DNA of 38,231 nucleotides from an uncultured Coriobacteriia bacterium (GTDB lineage Bacteria > Actinomycetota > Coriobacteriia > Anaerosomatales > PALSA-660): contig CAIKZH010000025.1 of assembly GCA_903831865.1 (NCBI GenBank), positions 1 through 38,231 on the forward strand, read 5' to 3'. The notes below the pieces were generated by a model. The model saw only the letters and a program-made list of their open reading frames with translations. It was not told the DNA's origin and did no database searches. Position 1 is the stretch's first letter, and the number at the start of each line of letters is the position of its first letter. A program made the translations under genes and the position numbers. Below, one piece after another: positions 1-6,802 of the stretch.

Positions 1-637
1 TGGGGAGCTGCCCGGTCCCGGTGAGGGTCTCGGCATTGGCCAGCACGGGCGGCCACCACTCCTTGAAGCCGCGGGCCGTGTGAGTGTCCAGCATGAAGTT
101 GATGACGGAGCGCTCGAGACGCGCGCCGAGACCACCCAGCAGCACGAAACGCGACTTCGCGAGCTTGACGCCCCTCTCGAAGTCGATGATGCCGAGTTCC
201 GGTCCAAGGTCCCAGTGCGGCTTCGGCTCGAACGCAAAGGCGGGGGGCTCGCCCCAACGCCGCACCTCCACGTTCTCGGTCTCGTCCGCGCCAAGCGGCA
301 CGCTCGCGTCGGGCAGGTTCGGCGCCGTGAGAAGCAGGTCGCGCACATCCTGCTCGACCTCGTCAAGAACACCGGAGTCCGTCTCGATCTCGTCGTTCAC
401 CGTGCGCACCTGCGCTTTGAGCGACTCGGCCTCGTCCCGCCGGCCTTCCTTCATGAGCGCGCCGACCTGCTTGGACAGCTCGTTGCGCCGAGCCTGACGC
501 TCCTCGGTGCGCGCGATCAGCCGACGGCGCTCCTCGTCGAGCTCCACGAAGGCGTCGACGCTCCACGCGGCGCCGCGGTCCGACATCGCCTTGCGCACCG
601 CGTCGATGTTCTCCCGTACGAAGCGTGCGTCGAGCAT
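1..637 (-). CDS. serS: Seryl-tRNA synthetase, N-terminal part (cut by window edge)
   Basis: This enzyme charges tRNA-Ser (and tRNA-Sec where present) with serine in the cytoplasm. The 212 visible residues begin MLDARFVREN, the usual start of bacterial SerRS. They continue through the charged helical arm (about residues 30-100) that grips the long variable arm of tRNA. The segment then enters the catalytic domain, where LLGGLGARLERSVINFML is visible. The catalytic class II motifs lie beyond base 1. The ATG at 635-637 follows a purine-rich stretch and fits the family N-terminus. The gene diverges from hgcA. No T-box leader is visible; the likely 5' UTR is only about 30 nt. Identification is secure from the sequence pattern. 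Confidence 0.95.
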   Translation of the reverse strand, partial: MLDARFVRENIDAVRKAMSDRGAAWSVDAFVELDEERRRLIARTEERQARRNELSKQVGALMKEGRRDEAESLKAQVRTVNDEIETDSGVLDEVEQDVRDLLLTAPNLPDASVPLGADETENVEVRRWGEPPAFAFEPKPHWDLGPELGIIDFERGVKLAKSRFVLLGGLGARLERSVINFMLDTHTARGFKEWWPPVLANAETLTGTGQLP

Positions 638-676
638 CCTTGGAGGCCCTTCTCTCTCATCCTGGGTGACGCGGCG

Positions 677-682
677 AGTATA
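677..682 (-). promoter_or_regulatory. Candidate -10 box of the serS promoter
   Basis: On the minus strand the hexamer reads TATACT, five of six matches to TATAAT. It would start transcription about 30 nt before the serS ATG. No convincing -35 box is seen at the right distance, so this is a weak call. Confidence 0.35.
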
Positions 683-746
683 GCGCCCTCGCCGCGAACG
701 ACCGGCGCGGGGCCTCGCGAACGCTGATGGCCGCTCATCGACATAG

Positions 747-775
747 TTCGACAATCATCGAAGTGATGGTATCAT
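747..775 (+). promoter_or_regulatory. hgcAB promoter with overlapping inverted repeat
   Basis: A -35 box TCGACA (748-753) and a -10 box TATCAT (770-775) are separated by 16 bp, each matching consensus at five of six positions. The inverted repeat TTCGACAATCATCGAA (747-762) covers the -35 box and the start of the spacer, a classic repressor position. A start near 782 would leave about 30 nt before the ATG at 813, which supports that upstream start for hgcA. ArsR-type regulators are often reported near hgcAB, but none is encoded here, so the identity of the binding protein is unknown. Confidence 0.55.
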
Positions 776-812
776 CGTGGCGCAGCATCGCCGCGCGGGA
801 CGGACGCCAGCC

Positions 813-1937
813 ATGACCGACACGATCACACGGCCAGTCGAATCTGAGGCACCTTGTTGAGGCCCTCGCACCCTGCCGTGCAGCGGGGTCGAGAGACCGA
901 GCCTCGACCAGCCCTTCGTCACCGGGTCCCTGGACACGGCCACAGGCCAGGTCCCGATCGTGCCCACCACGCTGACGCGACGCGATAGACTCGGCGGCCT
1001 GAGGGTCCGCTGGGGGATCCGCCGCTTCAGCTACACCGTGGACCCTGGCCTGTACGCCGTCGGGCACCCGGACGACCGCTCACCTGTGCTCGTGACGGCG
1101 AACTACAAGCTCACATTCGATTCGCTCCGCAGGGAGCTCGCCAGCCGCGCCGCCTGGGTGCTGGCGCTCGACACGAGGGGCATCAACGTGTGGTGCGCCG
1201 CCGGCAAGGGCACGTTCGGAACAGACGAGGCGGTGCGGAGGATCGACGCGGCCCGGCTCTCTCAGGTCGTCTCGCACAACGTCGTCGTGCTTCCGCAACT
1301 GGGGGCTCCGGGCGTCTGTGCGCCGGACGTGAAGCGACGGTCCGGGTTCCGTGTCGTGTGGGGACCCGTCCGCGCCGCGGACCTGCCCGCCTTCCTCGGC
1401 GCCGGCATGCGCGCCACGGACGAGATGCGGCGCGTGCGCTTCCCGCTGCGCGATCGTCTGGTCCTCGCGCCGGTCGAGCTCATGGGCGCCGCGAAGATCG
1501 CGCTCGCCATCGTGGCGGCTGCGGCGATCGTGGGAGGCGTCGGCCCCGGGATCTTCTCGCTCCCCCGTGCGTGGGCGGCGGCGTGGCCGGCCGCAGCCGC
1601 GGTCGCGGCGGCGCTCGTCGCCGGCGCGGTCGTGACGCCCGCGCTGCTGCCATGGGTCCCGGGACGGATGTTCGCGCTCAAGGGCGCGGAGGTCGGTGCG
1701 CTCGCCGCGGCGATCCTGCTCGTCCCATTGGCGCGGGCGTTCCCGGTGCTGCGGCTCGCGGCAAGCGCGATCTTCATGGTGGCCGCGACATCGTTCATCG
1801 CCATGAACTACACCGGCACATCCACCTTCACGTCGCTCTCGGGAGTGAAGAAGGAGATGCGGGCCGCGCTCCCGTGGCAGGTCGGCTCGGCGGCGCTGGC
1901 CGCCGCGCTCTGGATCGCAGGAGGATTCGTCCGATGA
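813..1937 (+). CDS. hgcA: HgcA, mercury-methylating corrinoid membrane protein; predicted selenoprotein (in-frame TGA 858-860)
   Basis: HgcA transfers a methyl group from its corrinoid cofactor to Hg(II), giving methylmercury. The cap-helix signature NVWCAAGK is present at residues 125-132, with Cys128 as the lower-ligand cysteine. Five membrane helices follow at about 222-244, 254-277, 292-310, 312-332 and 354-371. The first canonical start without a stop is GTG 960, but family-like coding (DQPFVTGSLDTATGQVPIV) continues in frame upstream of it. The frame runs back to ATG 813, well placed behind a promoter, and is interrupted only by TGA at codon 16 (APC-TGA-GPR). From memory, several HgcA proteins carry CC at this point, so Sec is the best reading. 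The full product would be 374 residues, a normal HgcA length. No strong Shine-Dalgarno is seen at 813. The stop overlaps hgcB by 4 bp. HgcA identity is near certain; Sec insertion is inference. Confidence 0.93.
861..898 (+). promoter_or_regulatory. Candidate bacterial SECIS region of hgcA
   Basis: Directly after the TGA, CUGC (873-876) pairs with GCAG (880-883) around a CGU loop (877-879). CC (871-872) can extend the stem with GG (885-886) past a bulged C. The loop G lies 18 nt after the UGA, inside the 16-37 nt window known for bacterial SECIS elements and close to the spacing in E. coli fdhF. A second small hairpin, GGUC-GAGA-GACC (887-898), follows. The stems are short, so the call rests on position and on the GU in the loop. 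Confidence 0.45.
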
Positions 1938-2209
1938 CAGGCATGCGCTACGTGGACGACGTCGTCACCCTGGAGTTCGATGTCGAGAAGTGCACGGGCT
2001 GTCAGCAGTGCACCCTCGTCTGCCCCCACCGGGTCTTCGAGATGAGGGGCGACCGCGCCGCGCTCGTCGACCGGGACGCCTGCATCGAGTGCGGCGCCTG
2101 CGCACGCAACTGCGCCTTCGACGCGATCCACGTGCGCCCCGGCGTGGGCTGCGCGTCCGCGATCATCGCGTCCTGGTTCGGAGGCAGAGCCGAGCCCTGC
2201 TGCGGGTAG
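1934..2209 (+). CDS. hgcB: HgcB, ferredoxin partner of HgcA
   Basis: HgcB is the small 2[4Fe-4S] ferredoxin that works with HgcA. It is thought to deliver low-potential electrons to the corrinoid and to pass Hg(II) to it. The 91 residues carry CTGCQQCTLVC and the HgcB-typical CIECGACARNC, and end in the vicinal pair CC-Gly, the proposed Hg(II)-binding tail. The ATG at 1934 overlaps the hgcA stop (ATGA), so the two are translationally coupled. The internal ATG at residue 4 is a possible alternative start. The pairing with HgcA and the CC tail make the identification firm. Confidence 0.95.
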   Translation: MTGMRYVDDVVTLEFDVEKCTGCQQCTLVCPHRVFEMRGDRAALVDRDACIECGACARNCAFDAIHVRPGVGCASAIIASWFGGRAEPCCG

Positions 2210-2225
2210 CGCCGCCCTCGCTACC
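2205..2225. terminator. Hairpin between the convergent hgcB and activator genes
   Basis: GGTAGCG (2205-2211) pairs with CGCTACC (2219-2225) around a 7-nt loop, forming a 7-bp stem that includes the hgcB stop codon. There is no T-run on either strand, so it is at best a weak two-way terminator in the short gap between convergent genes. Confidence 0.3.
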
Positions 2226-2240
2226 GGCTGCGGGCGCTGG

Positions 2241-2999
2241 TCAGAGACCGCCGTCATTGGAAGCCGACAGCGCGGCCCCGTAGGCGCCCACCGTCTGCGC
2301 GTCCACCGGCACCAGCACATCGCCCGCGTAGCTCTCACGCACCAGTGCGACCATCGCCGGATTCCGTGCCACGCCACCCGCGAAGACGAGCGGCCCCGTG
2401 GCCCCCACCCGCTTGAGCGTCGAGATCGTCCTGCGGACGATGGACTCGTGCAGCCCCCGGGCGATGAGCCCCCGATCGACGCCGCGATGCACGAGGCCGG
2501 TGACCTCGCTCTCCGCGAACACGGTACACATCGAGGAGATCTGTACGTCGCCCGTCGCCGCGAGTGAGTGCGCCGCCATCTCCTCGAGGCTGAAGCCAAG
2601 CGCCCTCGCCATCACTTCCAGGAACTTGCCGGTTCCCGCTGCGCACTTGTCGTTCATCTCGAAGTCGGCGACACGGCCGCCCGCCAGGAGGGAGATCGCC
2701 TTGGTGTCCTGCCCGCCGATGTCGAGGACGGCTCCGGCCTGGGGGAACAGCGCCGATGCGCCGACGGCGTACGCCTTGATCTCGGTGACGACCTGGGCGC
2801 CGAAGGACTCACCGGCCACTCGCCGGCCGTACCCCGTCGCAACGATGAGGTCGTGATCGCCCCGGCCGACGAACGCGGCGGCCACGGAAGCCGGGTCGAA
2901 CCCGGAGTCCGCAACCGCCGCGTCAACGACCGTCGTGCCCTCGAGCCACACTGCGTCGACCGATCGCGAACCGATGTCGAGACCCAGTACACGCCGCAT
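2241..2999 (-). CDS. BcrAD/BadFG/HgdC-type ATPase activator of the adjacent double-cubane protein
   Basis: This 252-residue protein belongs to the ASKHA-fold activators of 2-hydroxyacyl-CoA dehydratases and benzoyl-CoA reductases (HgdC, BadF, YjiL). A homodimer holds one [4Fe-4S] cluster and uses ATP hydrolysis to push electrons to very low potential. Visible marks are the N-terminal phosphate loop LGLDIGSRS, the segment DIGGQDTKAI, the cluster-ligand helix NDKCAAGTGKFLE, a second conserved Cys in ISSMCTVFAESE, and the adenosine loop FAGGVARN. It starts 32 nt after the stop of the double-cubane protein gene, so the two form one operon. Its specific partner is inferred from this pairing. Confidence 0.9.
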   Translation of the reverse strand: MRRVLGLDIGSRSVDAVWLEGTTVVDAAVADSGFDPASVAAAFVGRGDHDLIVATGYGRRVAGESFGAQVVTEIKAYAVGASALFPQAGAVLDIGGQDTKAISLLAGGRVADFEMNDKCAAGTGKFLEVMARALGFSLEEMAAHSLAATGDVQISSMCTVFAESEVTGLVHRGVDRGLIARGLHESIVRRTISTLKRVGATGPLVFAGGVARNPAMVALVRESYAGDVLVPVDAQTVGAYGAALSASNDGGL

Positions 3000-3031
3000 C
3001 GGTCCGCCCGCTCTCCGCCTCGAACGCTTCG

Positions 3032-4315
3032 CTACTTGACCATCTCGAGGAACGCCTCGACACGGGTGGAGAGCTGACCGACGTCCTCCATCGAGTAATC
3101 CGTGTCGATGCTGAGCACGGGCACGCCGGCGTCCCGGCAGGCCCGCTCCACATGCTCGGACTCGATCTGGTAAGCGTTGCAGTACTGCAGCGAGTAGTCG
3201 ATCACGCCGTCGGCCTTGAGGTCCTTCGCCATGCGGACCACGTCGTCGAGCCGACCCTGGTTGGGCGTGAAGCAGGCGCAGTTGATGTCCAGGTACTTCT
3301 CGGCGATGTCGTCGATCATCGCGTCGAGATCGGAGCCGTCTTCCTTGACCAGGCTCTCGTAGTAGCGCGAGCCCGTGCACATCTCCTCGCCGACGACGAC
3401 GCCGCCGGCCTTTTCGACGATGTCGTGGAGCTTCCAGTTCGGGAGCGCCATCGGCGTGCCGGTGATGAGGATCCGCGGTGCGCCCTTCGGCGCCACACCG
3501 ACACCGTCGGCAACGCGCTTCTCCAGCTCGTCCGCCAGCGCGTTCATGGACTGCGTGAAGCGCGGCACGTCGTCGTAGAAGGCGACCTGCGTCGCGAGCA
3601 GCGCGTCCTTGCCGGAGATCGGCGCGGGATCGGCGGCGCGGGTCGCGGCGATCCGCTGGAGGGCGCGACGCTTGTCGTTGACCTCCTTGATGGAGGCACG
3701 TAGGCTCTCGACGCCGACCTTCTTCCCGGTCAGATCCTCCACCTTGTGCATCAGGTCCACGATCTCGCTGCGCCACATCGCGAGGTCCTTGTCGCGCTTC
3801 ATCTGCGGGAGCTCCATGACGTAGACGTTGTGCATCTCGCCGAAGATCTCGTAGGCCTTCTTCTTACCGTCGCACGTGGTCTCACCGATGATGAGGTCCG
3901 ACTCCTCCATGTAGGGGCAGACCTTGGCGAGCTTGAAGCCGACGAACGACTTGATGAGCGAGCACGTGTTGCGAGGCATGATGCGCTCGACCTCGTCGTA
4001 GGCGAACTCCGCGCCGGCGCACAGCCCGACGCACCAGCCACCGGCCGCGCGGATGATCTCCTCGGGCACGTAGAGACAGAACGTCCCGACGACCTTGCCT
4101 CCTGCCTTGCGGAAGTCGTCGAGTTCCTTGATCCGCAGACCGTGCACCTCGGTCATCACGAAATCGAGGTACCCCATGCCCTCGGGCCGATTCTCCTGAG
4201 TGAGGTACGTCGCACCGTAGAGACTGCCGACGGCACCCAGCAGAGCGTCGTGCGCCTCAAGGTTCAGGCCAAGTTCCGACCACATCTTGCGGTAGTCGAC
4301 CTTCGTGTCGCTCAT
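3032..4315 (-). CDS. Double-cubane-cluster protein (YjiM/DCCP type, HgdB/BcrB superfamily)
   Basis: This single-subunit member of the 2-hydroxyacyl-CoA dehydratase superfamily resembles E. coli YjiM and the double-cubane protein of Carboxydothermus, which carries an [8Fe-9S] cluster and reduces small molecules with ATP-driven electrons. The 427 residues include VGTFCLYVPEEI, PRNTCSLIKS, VCPYMEESD, ETTCDGKKK, EEMCTGSRYY and ACFTPNQGR, the cysteine-bearing blocks of this family, and a closing DYSMEDVGQLSTRVEAFLE. The start is ATG 4313-4315, with GGAGGG 5 nt upstream. The longer frame from 4339 has no such site. The physiological substrate is unknown. It is co-transcribed with the activator and converges on hgcAB. 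Confidence 0.9.
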   Translation of the reverse strand: MSDTKVDYRKMWSELGLNLEAHDALLGAVGSLYGATYLTQENRPEGMGYLDFVMTEVHGLRIKELDDFRKAGGKVVGTFCLYVPEEIIRAAGGWCVGLCAGAEFAYDEVERIMPRNTCSLIKSFVGFKLAKVCPYMEESDLIIGETTCDGKKKAYEIFGEMHNVYVMELPQMKRDKDLAMWRSEIVDLMHKVEDLTGKKVGVESLRASIKEVNDKRRALQRIAATRAADPAPISGKDALLATQVAFYDDVPRFTQSMNALADELEKRVADGVGVAPKGAPRILITGTPMALPNWKLHDIVEKAGGVVVGEEMCTGSRYYESLVKEDGSDLDAMIDDIAEKYLDINCACFTPNQGRLDDVVRMAKDLKADGVIDYSLQYCNAYQIESEHVERACRDAGVPVLSIDTDYSMEDVGQLSTRVEAFLEMVK

Positions 4316-4481
4316 CACGCCCTCCAAATGATCGCGCAAGTGCCGAGACTGACCGCGCCACGATGGTGCGGTACGGCAGAGTATAGGACAGAGCCATGCG
4401 TTCCATAAGAGGATTCTGAAATTGGGCGTGTAGATTCTCTCCGCCCCGGAAGCGCCCCGTGTTCGTGAAGCGATGCGTTCG

Positions 4482-5303
4482 CTACTGCGCGCGAGGATAC
4501 GAGCCCAGGACCACCACGTCGCGGAGCTTCAGCCGCAGGCAATCGAGCGCAAGCGCCACCTCGGCGTCGTCGACGTGCCCCTCGAGGTCGATGAAGAACA
4601 TATACTCGCCGAGCTGCTTCTTCGTGGGACGACTCTGGATCTTGGTGAGGTTGATCTGCCCGTACGCGAACTCGCTCAGGATCATCAGCAGCGCGCCGGG
4701 CTTGTCCTCATGCAGGAACAGCGCCAGTGAGGTCTTGTCGTGACCGGTCCGCTGGCCGAGTCCGCGGCCGATCTTGACGAACCGCGTCTGATTGCCCGGA
4801 TGGTCCTCTATCGCGGACTCAAGCACGTGAGCCCGGTAGAGCTTCGCCGCGAGCGCCGTCCCGATGGCGGCGACGCCCGGCTCCGCCACCGCTCGCCGGA
4901 CCGCTTCCGCGGTCGAGTTCGCCGCCACGACGGGGCGCCCGGGCAGATGCTCCGCGATCCACGCTCGGCACTGAGCCGTCGCCTCAGGCTTGCTGGCCAC
5001 AAGGGTGACGGCGGACAGCTCGACACCCGGCGCCGCCATGAGCGAGTGGTGGATGTCGCGCACGAACTCGCCGGTGATATGCAGGTCGTGCTCGAAGGCC
5101 AGGGCGTCGAGCGTCTCGTTGACCGATCCTTCGATCGAGTTCTCGATCGGGACGACTCCGTGATCGCACGCCCCCGACGCCACGGAGGCGAACACCTCAC
5201 CGATGGTCGCCTTCGCAAGAGGCTCCACGCCGGCTATGCCCAGCGACAGGAGCGCCTCCTCGGTATGCGTTCCTGCCGGTCCGAGGAACGCCCAACAGCT
5301 CAT
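4482..5303 (-). CDS. pheA: Prephenate dehydratase with ACT domain
   Basis: This enzyme converts prephenate to phenylpyruvate in phenylalanine synthesis. The 273 residues start FLGPAGTHTEEAL and show IENSIEGSVNETLD. They carry the catalytic Thr-Arg-Phe block NQTRFVKIG and a C-terminal ACT domain (about 190-270) with the GALL element DKPGALLMILSEF. The usual ESRP regulatory motif reads QSRP, a small variation that may alter phenylalanine feedback. ATG 5301-5303 has GGAGGG 7 nt upstream, whereas a GTG at 5309 would sit on top of that site, so the ATG is chosen. The downstream gap to the double-cubane gene (4316-4481) holds a TATACT -10-like hexamer on the minus strand but no clear terminator. 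Confidence 0.95.
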   Translation of the reverse strand: MSCWAFLGPAGTHTEEALLSLGIAGVEPLAKATIGEVFASVASGACDHGVVPIENSIEGSVNETLDALAFEHDLHITGEFVRDIHHSLMAAPGVELSAVTLVASKPEATAQCRAWIAEHLPGRPVVAANSTAEAVRRAVAEPGVAAIGTALAAKLYRAHVLESAIEDHPGNQTRFVKIGRGLGQRTGHDKTSLALFLHEDKPGALLMILSEFAYGQINLTKIQSRPTKKQLGEYMFFIDLEGHVDDAEVALALDCLRLKLRDVVVLGSYPRAQ

Positions 5304-5351
5304 CGGCACTCCCTCCGGTCGGCACTCGCGTCAGAGGGAACGGCAGCAGCG

Positions 5352-5873
5352 TCAGACGCCATTGCGACGCGGCCTTCGCTCGTTCAGCACGACGAGCCCG
5401 GTGCCCGACAGGGCCTTGGCGCACGAGCGTGCCTCTTCGTCGGTGAGGACCAGCTCCGCGGCACCCTCAGCTATCGGTTTCGCGTACAGGCGATAGGCGC
5501 CTCTGCCGTACATCGACGTCAGGACGAAACCGCTCACATGATCGTCGAGCAGAGCGACGCAGAAGGAGTTCTCACCGACATCGCCCGGCAACGCGTTGAA
5601 CCGGACGATCCCGACGTGCCGCAACGTGTAGCCCAGACGCTGGGCGATCGCCGCGTCATCCGCACGCAGATGCTCGTCCTCGCGGGTCAACTCGTCGAGC
5701 GCCACCTGGACCGCCTGGGCCACGCCGATGAAGTCACCCGCAGCCGCCATCCTGCCGAGATCGCCGCGGACCGCGGTGAGCCGCCGGATCCTGCGGGCCA
5801 GCGCGAAGGCCCATACCGCCGCCAACAGCGCGACGACGAGGGCAACCACGGCGACGATGAGGGAGATCTGCAT
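5352..5873 (-). CDS. DUF4446 family membrane-anchored protein
   Basis: The product has 173 residues. One N-terminal membrane helix (about 4-27) is followed by a basic stop and a helical stretch (about 40-75). A small beta-rich domain comes next, with GIVRFNALPGDVGENSFCVALLD and a GRGAYRLYAKPI block. These blocks match the DUF4446 family of Actinobacteria and Firmicutes, whose function is not known. GGAGGT lies 10 nt before ATG 5871-5873. A GTG start 12 nt further up would overlap that site. It lies 48 nt before pheA and may share its transcript. The gene diverges from larB. Confidence 0.8.
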   Translation of the reverse strand: MQISLIVAVVALVVALLAAVWAFALARRIRRLTAVRGDLGRMAAAGDFIGVAQAVQVALDELTREDEHLRADDAAIAQRLGYTLRHVGIVRFNALPGDVGENSFCVALLDDHVSGFVLTSMYGRGAYRLYAKPIAEGAAELVLTDEEARSCAKALSGTGLVVLNERRPRRNGV

Positions 5874-5922
5874 CAGGTGGGGCACCTCCAGCTAAACTTG
5901 GGGACGAGTATACGACGATGCT

Positions 5923-5944
5923 CCTCGCGGAATACGCCGCGAGG
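5923..5944. repeat. Perfect 8-6-8 inverted repeat between DUF4446 and larB
   Basis: CCTCGCGG (5923-5930) and CCGCGAGG (5937-5944) flank AATACG. The repeat lies between a TATACT -10-like hexamer for the minus gene (5907-5912) and a TATCTT hexamer for larB (5961-5966), so it could be a shared operator. No known regulator consensus is recognised. Confidence 0.45.
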
Positions 5945-5995
5945 CGGCGGCGGACGGCGGTATCTTCGACGTCTGCGGAACGAGACGGGAGCCAC

Positions 5996-6802
5996 GTGGA
6001 CCACACGGGATTGCACAGCCTGCTCGCGGATGTGGCCGCCGGGAAGGTCGCAGTTGAGGAGGCGGCGAAGCGACTCCAGGACCTCCCCTTCGCCGAAGTC
6101 GAGGTGGATGGCGAGCGGGTCGCCCGTATCGACCATCACCGCGAGATCCGCACCGGCTTCCCGGAGGTCGTCTTCTGTCAGGGTAAGAGTCCCTCGCAGG
6201 TGAAAGCCATCGCGCGTGAGATCATCGCGCATGGTGACGTCCTGCTCGGCACACGGGCGACGGTCGCCCAGCATCAGGCGGTGGCCCAGGTCGCGTCCGA
6301 CGCGCGCTACTTCGAAGACGCCCACATCCTGCTCGTGGATCGACGCGAGGAGCGTCCCACCGAGGGCCATGTCGTCGTCGCCAGCGCCGGGACCGCCGAT
6401 TTCGGCGTCGCCGAGGAGGCCGCGATCTGCTGCGAGACCATGGGCGACCGCGTCGCGCGTCTCTACGACGTCGGCGCCGCCGGGATCCACCGTGTGCTGG
6501 CCTCCCGGGCACAGCTCGCGGAGGCCAGGGTGATCATCGTCGTCGCCGGCATGGAGGGGGCCCTGCCGACCATCGTCGCCGGGCTCGTGCGCGTGCCCGT
6601 CATCGCGGTGCCGACGAGTGTCGGCTACGGCGCGCACTTCGGGGGACTCGCTCCGCTGCTCACGATGCTGAACTCGTGCGCGCCCGGGATCGGCGTCGTG
6701 AACATCGACAACGGCTACGGAGCGGCGGCGCTGGCCACCCGGATCAACCGGCCCGACACCGCGACTGACGCTCCCGGCCAGCCGGCGGGAGCTGCCCAGT
6801 GA
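5996..6802 (+). CDS. larB: LarB, carboxylase/hydrolase of nickel-pincer cofactor synthesis
   Basis: LarB carboxylates the pyridinium ring of nicotinic acid adenine dinucleotide and cleaves its phosphoanhydride. This is the first step toward the nickel-pincer nucleotide of lactate racemase and related isomerases. The 268 residues carry the family blocks RTGFPEVVFCQGKS, SAGTADFGVAEEAA, GAAGIHRVLA, VVAGMEGALP, VPTSVGYGAHFGG and a terminal NIDNGYGAA. GTG 5996 has GGGAG just upstream. Other in-frame starts (from 5918) would add a non-family leader. The stop overlaps the larC start (GTGA), so the pair is coupled. Confidence 0.93.
   Translation: MDHTGLHSLLADVAAGKVAVEEAAKRLQDLPFAEVEVDGERVARIDHHREIRTGFPEVVFCQGKSPSQVKAIAREIIAHGDVLLGTRATVAQHQAVAQVASDARYFEDAHILLVDRREERPTEGHVVVASAGTADFGVAEEAAICCETMGDRVARLYDVGAAGIHRVLASRAQLAEARVIIVVAGMEGALPTIVAGLVRVPVIAVPTSVGYGAHFGGLAPLLTMLNSCAPGIGVVNIDNGYGAAALATRINRPDTATDAPGQPAGAAQ

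Noticed and set aside
638-812. T-box leader for serS
   Set aside because: The likely serS 5' UTR is only about 30 nt and no T-box core is seen.
960-962. GTG 960 as the natural start of HgcA
   Set aside because: Family-like sequence continues in frame upstream, and no ribosome site or promoter fits this GTG. It remains only as the fallback if TGA is not decoded.
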